From contig WIAF01000003.1 in the NCBI GenBank assembly GCA_014055465.1, positions 186,001 to 250,000 on the forward strand: 64,000 nt of DNA. The letters run 5' to 3'. The stretch comes from Nitrospira sp. CR1.1 (lineage in GTDB: Bacteria; Nitrospirota; Nitrospiria; Nitrospirales; Nitrospiraceae). Shown here piece by piece: positions 43,865 to 52,086 of the stretch (position 1 is its first letter; every line of letters begins with the position of its first letter). The notes below the pieces were generated by a model, which saw nothing but the letters and a program-made list of their open reading frames with translations, did not search any database and was not told the DNA's origin. The position numbers and the translations under genes were made by a program.

Positions 43865-44683
43865 ATGAACCCGGTCACTGCAGGTCGATCATTCTTCACG
43901 CACAATGCCGCCGAGCTCGCGAAACAGGTAGGAGCCGGTCATATCAGAGCCGTGGCGCGCGTCATCAGCTTGCTCGAAAACCGGGACCCCGCCGGAACGG
44001 CGGTGCTGACACAGTTGGCGCCTTCGCCGAATCGCGCCTTCGTCATCGGCGTCACCGGGTATCCCGGCACGGGAAAGAGCGCCTTGATCGATCAGCTGAT
44101 CATCGCCTACCGCCGCCTGGGACAGAAGGTTGGTGTGCTGGCGGTGGATATTAGCAGCCCGGTGACGGGCGGCGCCGTGCTCGGCGATCGCATCAGAATG
44201 CAGCGGCACGCGGATGATCCACAGGTCTATATCCGCAGTATGGCGACACGCGGCCACCAAGGCGGGCTCGCGGAAGCGACGGGGCAGGCATCCCGGGTCC
44301 TGGACGCCGCTGGTTATGGCGTGATTCTGATCGAGACAGTCGGCGTCGGGCAGAACGAACTCGAGGTCATGCATGCCGTCCATACGGTGGTGGCGGTCGT
44401 CGCGCCGGGACTCGGCGACGACGTCCAGGCGATGAAGGCGGGACTGTTGGAGATCGCGGACATCGTCGTGGTGAACAAGGGTGATCGGGAAGGGGCGGAT
44501 GCGGCCCTGCGCGATTTGCGTGAATGGTGCAAGACGGTGATTCGCACCGTTGCGGTGACGGGGGACGGTATCGCGGAACTGATTGCGGTCATCGCCGAGC
44601 ACGAACGGTGGCGGGATCTGGACAGCCCGGAACTCCATAAGCGGAGAGGACTTTTCATCAATCGCGGGTCGAGCGCAGGATAA
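43865..44683 (+). CDS. MeaB/ArgK-type G-protein chaperone of B12 mutase
   Basis: A 272-aa P-loop GTPase that protects and reloads adenosylcobalamin mutases. Walker A is GVTGYPGTGKSALID. The switch regions are VDISSPVTGGAVLGDRIRMQ and LIETVGVGQNE, and the base-specificity motif is VVNKGD. The protein is shorter than typical MeaB (about 330 aa) and lacks much of the C-terminal dimerisation arm. AAAGG precedes the start, one base after the lyase stop. Its presence with both mutase subunits argues that the mutase is functional. Confidence 0.9.
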   Translation: MNPVTAGRSFFTHNAAELAKQVGAGHIRAVARVISLLENRDPAGTAVLTQLAPSPNRAFVIGVTGYPGTGKSALIDQLIIAYRRLGQKVGVLAVDISSPVTGGAVLGDRIRMQRHADDPQVYIRSMATRGHQGGLAEATGQASRVLDAAGYGVILIETVGVGQNELEVMHAVHTVVAVVAPGLGDDVQAMKAGLLEIADIVVVNKGDREGADAALRDLREWCKTVIRTVAVTGDGIAELIAVIAEHERWRDLDSPELHKRRGLFINRGSSAG

Positions 44684-44688
44684 CTGTT

Positions 44689-46107
44689 GTGGCGTTTGCC
44701 GTGAGGTGGCGCATGCTGGCCGACCGCCTAGCGCACTATACGCAGTCGCTCCGGTTTCATGACCTGCCCGGCGACGTGGTCCATGAGGTGAAGCGGCGCA
44801 TCCTGGACAGCCTCGGGTGCGCACTTGGCGCCTGGACTGCGACCCCGTGCAAGATCGCCCGCGAGATGGCGCTCACCGCAAAGGTTCCCGGCGGGGCGAC
44901 GGTGTGGGGAACAAATCAGAGGACCCTTCCCGACCTCGCGACCTTCGCCAACGGAGCCATGGTCCGTTATCTCGACTTCAACGATACCTATCTGTCGAAA
45001 GAGCCGGCCCATCCCTCGGACAATCTCGCGGCGGTCCTCGCTGCCGGCGAAACAGCCCATGCTTCCGGCAAGGCCGTTATCCAGGCTCTCACCGTATCCT
45101 ATGAAATCCAATGCCGGCTCTGTGACGCAGCCGCCCTGCGGCCCCGGGGCTGGGACCATGTCACCTATGGACCGGTCTCGTCCGCGCTCGGCATCGCCAA
45201 CGTCCTTCAGCTCACGGAAGCGCAGACCCGGCAGGCCGTGAATCTGGCCGGCGTGGCCAATATCGCCCTGCGTCAGACCAGGGTCGGCGACCTGTCGATG
45301 TGGAAGGCCTGCGCGTTTTCCAACGCGGCGCGCAACGGCATGTTCGCCGCCCTGCTCGCCCGGCGCGGTATGACCGGGCCCGCCCCGATTTTCGAAGGCG
45401 ACAAGGGGTTCATGAAGCTGGTCTCCGGCCTCTTCGAATTGCCGATGTTGGGCGGAGAGGCTATGCCCGGGGGAGAGCCGGTGCCTTTCAAAATTCTCAA
45501 CACCTGCATCAAACACTTTCCCGTGGAGTACCACGCCCAAAGCGCCGTCGAAGCCGCCCTGGCCTTGCGGGCGGAGCTGATCGCGACGCAAGGACGGGGC
45601 TACCTCGCCGAGCTGGCCGATGTGGAGATCGGCAGTTACGATGTCGCCATCGAAATTATCGGCCGTGACCCGGAAAAATGGCAGCCCTCGACGAGGGAAA
45701 CGGCCGACCACAGCTTCCCTTATTGCGTGGCGGTGGCCCTCGTCGACGGCCGCGTGACCATGAATTCCTTCAGCCCGAAACGGCTGCGAGATCCGCGTCT
45801 TCACGAGCTGATGAAGAAGATCCACGTCGTCAAGCTGCCGGAACTCGAACACCGATACCCGACCACAATGCCGACCCGCCTCACGATCAGGACTGCAGAA
45901 GGATCGACGTACAGCCGGCAGGTGGATCAACCGCTCGGCCATCCAGGCCATCCGTTGTCTGATCGGGAAGTGGAAGACAAACTCCGTCGCCTGGCATCCA
46001 GGCGTCTCGACCGCCCACAACTTCACCGCCTGCTCGATTTCGTCTGGCGCCTTGAAGCACAGCAGGACATCGCCGCGATGATGCCGCTGGTGAGGGTGCG
46101 ATCATGA
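44689..46107 (+). CDS. prpD: 2-methylcitrate dehydratase (MmgE/PrpD family)
   Basis: A 472-aa MmgE/PrpD-fold enzyme. Conserved blocks are RRILDSLGCALGAW, MVRYLDFNDTYLSKEPAHPS, WDHVTYGPVSSALGIA and STRETADHSFPYCVAVAL. It would dehydrate 2-methylcitrate in the methylcitrate cycle. Adjacent PrpB and PrpC homologues support this over the aconitate-decarboxylase members of the family. A GTG start at 44689 has AGGA eight bases upstream; an ATG at 44713 is the alternative. Its stop overlaps the prpB start (ATGA). Confidence 0.9.
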   Translation: MAFAVRWRMLADRLAHYTQSLRFHDLPGDVVHEVKRRILDSLGCALGAWTATPCKIAREMALTAKVPGGATVWGTNQRTLPDLATFANGAMVRYLDFNDTYLSKEPAHPSDNLAAVLAAGETAHASGKAVIQALTVSYEIQCRLCDAAALRPRGWDHVTYGPVSSALGIANVLQLTEAQTRQAVNLAGVANIALRQTRVGDLSMWKACAFSNAARNGMFAALLARRGMTGPAPIFEGDKGFMKLVSGLFELPMLGGEAMPGGEPVPFKILNTCIKHFPVEYHAQSAVEAALALRAELIATQGRGYLAELADVEIGSYDVAIEIIGRDPEKWQPSTRETADHSFPYCVAVALVDGRVTMNSFSPKRLRDPRLHELMKKIHVVKLPELEHRYPTTMPTRLTIRTAEGSTYSRQVDQPLGHPGHPLSDREVEDKLRRLASRRLDRPQLHRLLDFVWRLEAQQDIAAMMPLVRVRS

Positions 46108-47042
46108 CCAACGATCAATCGACCGGCGACAAAGGGCAACGATTGCGTGAGGTATTGGCCAGGCGCACGGTGGCCGTCCCGGGAGCCTGCAATGCGTTGA
46201 CCGCCATTCAAATCGAACGGGCCGGATTTGAAGCCGTCTACGTGTCCGGAGCCGCCGTATCCGCCGCGCGGGGCCTGCCGGACATCGGCCTCATTTCGTT
46301 GGCAGACATGGCTGAAGAGGCGGGCGCCATTGCGAGGGCGGTGGCGATTCCCGCCATCGTCGATGCGGATACGGGATACGGGCCTCCTTCAATGGTGATG
46401 GACGCCGTCCGGGAATTCGAACGCGCCGGACTCGCCGGTATGCAGATCGAAGATCAGGAGGCGGCCAAAAAATGCGGGCATCTGGAGGGGAAACGCATTG
46501 TTCACACCGGCGATATGGTCGCCAAGATCACTGCCGCCGTGAGCGCGAGGCGCAATCAGAATTTTCTGATCGTGGCGCGCACCGATGCGCGAGCCGTCGA
46601 TGGACTCAAGGCCGCAATCCAACGGGCGCAGGCCTATGCTGAGGCCGGGGCGGATATGCTGTTTCCAGAAGCTCTCTTGTCACCTGAAGAGTTCGAGACC
46701 TTTTCACGAGAAATACGGAACGCGGGCATCCGTGCGCCGCTGATCGCCAACATGACGGAGTTCGGCCGCACGCCTTATCTCAGCGTGGACGAGTTTCACG
46801 CACTGGGGTATCACGCGGTGCTGTTTCCTGTGAGCACGTTACGTGTCGCGGCCCGGGCGGTCGAACAACTGCTATCGGAGCTGAAGTTCTTCGGCTCCCA
46901 GCGGAATTGGCTCGATCACATGATGACCAGGCAGGAGTTGTACGACCTGATTCGCTACGAAGATGGCGCAGCATCGATGCGGAGGTCCCATGAACCAGAC
47001 CATGCACGAGCAGCCCGTGGTGAAGGCCCCGGATCATCCTGA
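46104..47042 (+). CDS. prpB: Methylisocitrate lyase
   Basis: A 312-aa member of the isocitrate-lyase/PEP-mutase barrel family that splits 2-methylisocitrate to pyruvate and succinate. The catalytic loop Cys is in AKKCGHLEGK (KKCGH signature). Substrate and metal positions lie in YVSGAAVSAARGLPD, IVDADTGYG and QIEDQEA. The start overlaps the prpD stop by ATGA. Its last 18 codons lie inside the start of the prpC-like gene, an unusually long overlap that may extend a non-conserved tail (MRRSHEPDHARAARG). Confidence 0.92.
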   Translation: MTNDQSTGDKGQRLREVLARRTVAVPGACNALTAIQIERAGFEAVYVSGAAVSAARGLPDIGLISLADMAEEAGAIARAVAIPAIVDADTGYGPPSMVMDAVREFERAGLAGMQIEDQEAAKKCGHLEGKRIVHTGDMVAKITAAVSARRNQNFLIVARTDARAVDGLKAAIQRAQAYAEAGADMLFPEALLSPEEFETFSREIRNAGIRAPLIANMTEFGRTPYLSVDEFHALGYHAVLFPVSTLRVAARAVEQLLSELKFFGSQRNWLDHMMTRQELYDLIRYEDGAASMRRSHEPDHARAARGEGPGSS

Positions 47043-48168
47043 GTACAGCCCGGGGCTGGAGGGTGTCATCGCCGGGGAATCGGCGATCTGCCAGGTGGAT
47101 GAAGGAGCAGCGGGACTGCGGTATCGAGGGTATGCGATCGGCGACCTCGCCGACCGGAGCAGTTTTGAAGAAGTCGCCTACCTGCTGCTCTTCGGTCGTC
47201 TCCCCGTACAAAAGGAGCTGGAGGAGTTCTCAGATCAGCTGGCGCGCAATCGTTCGCTCCCCGAGCAGGTGCAACGCTTCGTCGAGAGCCTGCGTCCCGC
47301 CATGCATCCGATGGACCTGTTGCGAACCGGGATTTCCCTGCTCGGGCTGAACGATCCCGATACGCAAGACGGGTCCCGCGCGGCGAATCTCCGCAAATCA
47401 GTCCGATTGCTGGCTCAAATCCCGCACCTGATCGCCGACAGCTACCAGGTCATGGCTGGCCGGCAGCCCGCGAGGCCGGACACACGGGGGAGCTTCGCCG
47501 AGAACCTCCTGTCACTCGTCGCAGGACGCCGGCAGGGTACGGTCGGCGAGGCCATGGCGCAGGCGCTGAATGTCTCATTGATCTTGTATGCGGAACATGA
47601 GTTCAATGCCTCCACCTTTGCCGCCCGGGTCACCGCGTCCACCCTCACCGACCTGCATGGCGCCATCACGGCGGCAGTGGCCGCGCTGAAAGGCCCCCTC
47701 CATGGAGGCGCCAATGAAGCGGTGGCCGCGATGTTGATCGAGATCGGCCGACCTGAGCGCGTGGAATTCTGGCTGCGCGAGACCCTCGCGCACAAGCGGC
47801 GGGTGATGGGCTTCGGCCATCGCGTGCTCCGGCAAGGCGACGCCCGGTCGGCCATCATCCAGCGCCACGCCGAACGATTGAGCGATCTCTGCGGCGATCG
47901 GAATTGGTATCAGATTGCCGCCACGCTCGATCGGCTCATGCTGGAGGAAAAGGGACTCCGCCCGAATCTCGATTTTTATACGGCCGTGGCTTATCTCCTG
48001 ATGGGCATCCCGCGTGAACTGTCCACGCCCTTGTTCGTTTGTTCACGCATTACCGGCTGGTGCGCGCATGTCATCGAGCAGCAGGAACACAACCGTTTGA
48101 TCAGACCACGGGCGCTCTATACGGGCCCCGCGCCGAGGGCGTATGAACCTCTTGAGCGACGCGCATGA
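46990..48168 (+). CDS. prpC: 2-methylcitrate synthase (citrate synthase family)
   Basis: A 392-aa citrate-synthase-fold enzyme condensing propionyl-CoA with oxaloacetate. Catalytic His residues sit in PLHGGANEAVAAML and MGFGHRVLRQGDAR, and the catalytic Asp in RPNLDFYTAVAYLLMGIP. The start at 46990 has GGAGG four bases upstream. The call as methylcitrate rather than citrate synthase rests on the prpD-prpB neighbours. It would detoxify propionyl-CoA from Ile, Val, Met or odd-chain fatty acids. It overlaps the next ligase gene by 26 bases. Confidence 0.88.
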   Translation: MNQTMHEQPVVKAPDHPEYSPGLEGVIAGESAICQVDEGAAGLRYRGYAIGDLADRSSFEEVAYLLLFGRLPVQKELEEFSDQLARNRSLPEQVQRFVESLRPAMHPMDLLRTGISLLGLNDPDTQDGSRAANLRKSVRLLAQIPHLIADSYQVMAGRQPARPDTRGSFAENLLSLVAGRRQGTVGEAMAQALNVSLILYAEHEFNASTFAARVTASTLTDLHGAITAAVAALKGPLHGGANEAVAAMLIEIGRPERVEFWLRETLAHKRRVMGFGHRVLRQGDARSAIIQRHAERLSDLCGDRNWYQIAATLDRLMLEEKGLRPNLDFYTAVAYLLMGIPRELSTPLFVCSRITGWCAHVIEQQEHNRLIRPRALYTGPAPRAYEPLERRA

Positions 48169-49861
48169 CCATATCCAGCAGGCTCGCGACGCGGCGGGAC
48201 GCGCGACGGATCTGCCCTGGGTGTCGTTCGCGGAGTTTTTTCGATCACGCGTCTACGACCCGCAGCTCGCCGCCAGGAATTTCCTGACCTTCTGCGACGA
48301 CGATCGCCGTCTGCGCCGGACCTATACCTATGCCGAACTGGGAACGATCGTCGAACGGCTGGCCGGGGTCTTCCATTCCAGGTTCGGCCTGACCCGGGGA
48401 GACCGGATCGCCACGCTGCTCTTCAACCATGATGTGACGGTGCTGGCCTATTTCGCGGCCTGGACGCTGGGAGTCGCGGTCGTACCGATCAACATCGAGG
48501 AGCCGCGTGAGAAGAAACGCTACATTCTGGAACATTCGGAGGTGTCAGCCGTCGTCTGCTGGCAGGACGCCTATGACGAACTGTGCGCGCTCCAATCGGA
48601 CATTCCGGGGTTGCGCAATGTTATCGCCCTCGGAGACGCCGGTCTGCTCGACAGCAACAGGATCGGGAAGAAGCCACCTCCGAACGGCGCGGCCCGCTCT
48701 CGCCGCCTCTCTCCGTCGACGTCGCAGCTCGACGATCATGCGCTGATCGTCTACACCTCCGGCACAACCGGCCCGCCCAAGGGGGTCATCCTGACGGTGG
48801 CCAATCTCTTGATCGATGCGGATGCCATCGCGGGCTGGCACACCTTCGGCATCAATGATCGTGTGATGTGTGTCCTGCCCATCCACCATGTGAATGGCAT
48901 TGTCGTCACGCTGATTACCCCGTTGTACTGCAAAGGCAGCCTGGTGCTGAACCGGAAATTTAAGACCGAGAGTTTCTGGCGAAGGGTCCATGAGGAACAG
49001 GTCACCTCGGTCAGCGTCGTTCCCACGCTGCTCGAATTTCTTCTCGATGCCGGCGAGGACCTCGCCCCCTACGATTTGACCCGTCTCGGCGGCGTGATCT
49101 GCGGCGCCGGGCCGTTGTTGAAGGATACCGCTATACGCTTCGAAGATCGTTTCGGGGTCCCGATCCGCCATGGATATGGCCTGTCCGAGACCACCTGTTA
49201 CTCCTGTTTTCTGCCGAACGATTTGACGCAGGAGCAGCACCGTCACTGGCTCACCGGATATGAGTTCCCCTCCGTCGGAGTGCCGCTCCGCCACAATATG
49301 ATGACGATCCTGGACGACCGGGGACAGTCTCTGCCCCAGGGCGCCCGCGGAGAGATTTGCATTCGCGGGCGCACCGTCTGTGCCGGCTATTTTCATCGGG
49401 ATGATGCCAACGAAGCTGCCTTCCGATGGGGATGGTTCCGCTCAGGCGATGAGGGATTCTATATCCCTGACGACCGGGGGCGGCCGTTCTTTTTTGTGTC
49501 GGGACGCCTGAAGGAACTCATCATCCGCGGCGGGGTGAACATTTCTCCTTTGGAAATCGATGACGTCCTGAAGACGCACCGGGCCGTGAAATTTGCGATG
49601 GCCCTGCCGTTCGAGAACCGCTACTACGGCGAAGAAATCGCGGCCTATGTGGTGCCGAAAGATCCCGCTTCCGCCCCGAGCGAAGCCGAGCTGTTGGCGC
49701 ATTGCCGCACGCGGCTCCCCTTCGCCAAACAACCGAAAGTCGTGCTGCTGGGTGATGACGTGCCCTACACCTCGACGGGGAAACCCAAGCGGTTGGAGTT
49801 AAAAGCCAGGTTGGCAGGAATCCTGGCCCAGTATCGTGACAGACAGTTCAAGGATCAGTGA
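48143..49861 (+). CDS. AMP-dependent acyl-CoA synthetase/ligase
   Basis: A 572-aa adenylate-forming enzyme. Motifs are IVYTSGTTGPPKGVILTVAN, GYGLSETTCYSC, FRSGDEGFYIPDDRGRPFF and the C-terminal catalytic Lys in PYTSTGKPKRLELKARL. It starts inside the prpC-like end with GAGGG close upstream. It is clearly distinct from the FadD-like ligase of the leftward operon. The acid it activates cannot be read from sequence; context suggests a short, branched or aromatic acid that feeds the operon. Confidence 0.88.
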   Translation: MNLLSDAHDHIQQARDAAGRATDLPWVSFAEFFRSRVYDPQLAARNFLTFCDDDRRLRRTYTYAELGTIVERLAGVFHSRFGLTRGDRIATLLFNHDVTVLAYFAAWTLGVAVVPINIEEPREKKRYILEHSEVSAVVCWQDAYDELCALQSDIPGLRNVIALGDAGLLDSNRIGKKPPPNGAARSRRLSPSTSQLDDHALIVYTSGTTGPPKGVILTVANLLIDADAIAGWHTFGINDRVMCVLPIHHVNGIVVTLITPLYCKGSLVLNRKFKTESFWRRVHEEQVTSVSVVPTLLEFLLDAGEDLAPYDLTRLGGVICGAGPLLKDTAIRFEDRFGVPIRHGYGLSETTCYSCFLPNDLTQEQHRHWLTGYEFPSVGVPLRHNMMTILDDRGQSLPQGARGEICIRGRTVCAGYFHRDDANEAAFRWGWFRSGDEGFYIPDDRGRPFFFVSGRLKELIIRGGVNISPLEIDDVLKTHRAVKFAMALPFENRYYGEEIAAYVVPKDPASAPSEAELLAHCRTRLPFAKQPKVVLLGDDVPYTSTGKPKRLELKARLAGILAQYRDRQFKDQ

Positions 49862-49886
49862 TTGAATAGACCGGGTGAGGTCATTC

Positions 49887-51884
49887 ATGAGCACGCTCTT
49901 CAAAGGATTCGAACGGATCGAGGAAGCGCGGGAACGCTTGACCGGGGCAAGTTTTCTCGCCGGACTGTTTGACGGCCGGCCGGACTTCGAGTTGCTGCTG
50001 ACGCCTCCCGAGCCTCCCGAGGAACAAGCGGCCGGCGCCGCCTTCTGCAAACAGGTCGAGGTGTTTCTGCGGCAGGAGGTGGATCCGGATGAGATCGAGC
50101 GCGAGGCGAAAATTCCCGAATCAGTGATTCAAGGCCTGTTCAAACTCGGAGCCTTGGGCATGAAAATTCCGAAGGCTTATGGCGGGCTGGGCTTCTCCTC
50201 TACCAACTATGGCCGCGTCCTCACGGTGATCGCGAGCTGGAGCAACATTCTCGCTTTGACGGTGGCCGTGCCCCAATCCATCGGGATCGCCATGCCGATC
50301 CTCCTGTTCGGCAGCGAAGACCAGAAGCAGAGGTATCTTCCGCTGGTGGCGACGGAAGCCCTTTCCGCATTCGCCCTCACGGAACCGCTGACCGGCTCCG
50401 ACGCCGCGAATGTGCGGACCCAGGCGGTCCTCGACGCCACCGGCGGCCACTTCATTGTGAACGGCGAAAAACTCTGGTGTACGAATGGGCCGATCGCGCG
50501 GTATGCCACGCTCATCGCCCGCGTTCCGGCGCGACGCGTGGTACGCGATGGACAGACGACATGGATGCCGGCGCCAGAGGGACATGGAGCCGACGATCGG
50601 GTTCACACAGCCTTCATCCTGGACATGTCCGCGCCGGGCGTGCAGGTCCGTCAGCGCTGCCAGTTCGAAGGGTGCCGCGGGATCGAGAACGCCCATATGA
50701 CGATGCAGCAGGTTCGGGTTCCAGTCGAGAACGTGATCGGCGAGGTGGGGAAGGGGTTGAAGTATGCCCTGACGATCCTGAACGTGGGGCGCGGGATCAG
50801 CATTCCGGCCATTTGTCTCGGCATGGCAAAGCAGGCCTGGCACCCCACCCTGGATAGGGCCAACGCCCGGGTCACCTTTCACAAACCGCTGGGCGAACGT
50901 CAAACCCAGCAGATTCGGCTCGGAGACATGGCCGCTCATCTGTATGCCATGGAAGCGCTCTCGATGCTGGTTTGGCGACTGGCCGATCAACACCGACATG
51001 ACATCCGCATTGAAGCCGCAGTCGCCAAAATCTTCTGTTCCGAGCACACGATTCAATTTCTACGCGATGCGCAAATTCTGTTCGGCGGCATGGGGTACGA
51101 AACCGCTGCGTCCAAAATGGCGCGCGGCGAAGCGGCCTTCGGGATCGAGCAACTCGTGCGCGACGCGGAGATGTATCGCATCGGCGAGGGAGCCACGGAT
51201 ATCCTTCGGCCGTTTATCGTGCGTGAGGGGTTGAGCCATCATCTGGATCGCGCCAAACCGCTCTATTCCGGGGAACTTTCCATCCTCGACCAGCTCAAGC
51301 AGGTCGTAAAGCTGGCCGGGTTTTATGCGCCCTGGTACCTGCGGCAATGGCTGAGACGCCCGTTGCCGACCGGTCCGACCTTTGTCCATCCGCAGGTCGG
51401 GCCTGTCGTCAGATATGTCGAACGAACCGGTCGACGCCTGGCGCGCGAAATTTTCTATGCGATGGTGCGCTTCCAGGCCTCGTTTCAAGATGAGCAACGG
51501 GTGCAGAACCGGATTGAATCCGTCGGAGAAGATCTGCTGGCGCTGGTGGCCACAGTGCTCTATGCCGAGCAACAGACCAGATTCGAGGGGCGAACGACGG
51601 TGTGGGAGTTGGCCGATGCCTTTGAGGTCGCTGTACGGCAACGAGTGACGCAACGGCTCAGTGAAATCCGGCGTCATCGCGATGGCATCACAGCGGCGAC
51701 CGGCAGGCAGGCGCTGAAGGGTTATTATCCCGGTCTCTCGGAAGGCATCGTTCATCGCCGATTGGACGATTACCGCCGCACGCAGAACGTGAGGGAAGCC
51801 ATGCCCACAGCCCCCGACCACATGCCGGTACAGATGGCGGGCACGCGTGCATCGCAGACCAACGGGGTTGACGCAGACGACTGA
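49887..51884 (+). CDS. Long (VLCAD-like) acyl-CoA dehydrogenase
   Basis: A 665-aa FAD acyl-CoA dehydrogenase with a C-terminal extension of about 200 aa after the catalytic domain, as in VLCAD. The start at 49887 has GAGG six bases upstream. Seen blocks are GALGMKIPKAYGGLGFSSTN, AFALTEPLTGSDAANVRTQA, FGGMGYETAASKMARGEAAF and the catalytic Glu in RIGEGATDILRPF. The catalytic base is at the usual Glu376-type position, not the Glu254 position of isovaleryl-CoA dehydrogenase. It is the last gene of the rightward operon, followed by a strong hairpin. Confidence 0.9.
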   Translation: MSTLFKGFERIEEARERLTGASFLAGLFDGRPDFELLLTPPEPPEEQAAGAAFCKQVEVFLRQEVDPDEIEREAKIPESVIQGLFKLGALGMKIPKAYGGLGFSSTNYGRVLTVIASWSNILALTVAVPQSIGIAMPILLFGSEDQKQRYLPLVATEALSAFALTEPLTGSDAANVRTQAVLDATGGHFIVNGEKLWCTNGPIARYATLIARVPARRVVRDGQTTWMPAPEGHGADDRVHTAFILDMSAPGVQVRQRCQFEGCRGIENAHMTMQQVRVPVENVIGEVGKGLKYALTILNVGRGISIPAICLGMAKQAWHPTLDRANARVTFHKPLGERQTQQIRLGDMAAHLYAMEALSMLVWRLADQHRHDIRIEAAVAKIFCSEHTIQFLRDAQILFGGMGYETAASKMARGEAAFGIEQLVRDAEMYRIGEGATDILRPFIVREGLSHHLDRAKPLYSGELSILDQLKQVVKLAGFYAPWYLRQWLRRPLPTGPTFVHPQVGPVVRYVERTGRRLAREIFYAMVRFQASFQDEQRVQNRIESVGEDLLALVATVLYAEQQTRFEGRTTVWELADAFEVAVRQRVTQRLSEIRRHRDGITAATGRQALKGYYPGLSEGIVHRRLDDYRRTQNVREAMPTAPDHMPVQMAGTRASQTNGVDADD

Positions 51885-51902
51885 TCGCTCAGTCCCCAGG
51901 CC

Positions 51903-51937
51903 CGCCTTATTCATGACGAACCGTCATGAGTAAGGCG
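51903..51937. terminator. Strong hairpin after the rightward operon (palindromic repeat copy 2)
   Basis: CGCCTTATTCATGACG and CGTCATGAGTAAGGCG form a 16-bp stem with one mismatch and a 3-base loop, 18 bases after the last stop codon. There is no U-tract, so it may be a bidirectional or protein-assisted terminator, or an extragenic palindrome that protects mRNA ends. The left arm is identical to that at 14594-14609. Confidence 0.65.
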
Positions 51938-52086
51938 AGTCACGTTTCGAGACCGGCGCCCGGAGCCGGAGGACCCGCGGCGCATTCGTACAGGACGGTG
52001 AGGGGCCTGGGGCGAGCCCGCCGGCCGAAGGCCTGTCGCAGCAGTACACCGGCGAGTGCAGCAGACATGCTCATGGAGAAGGCGGA

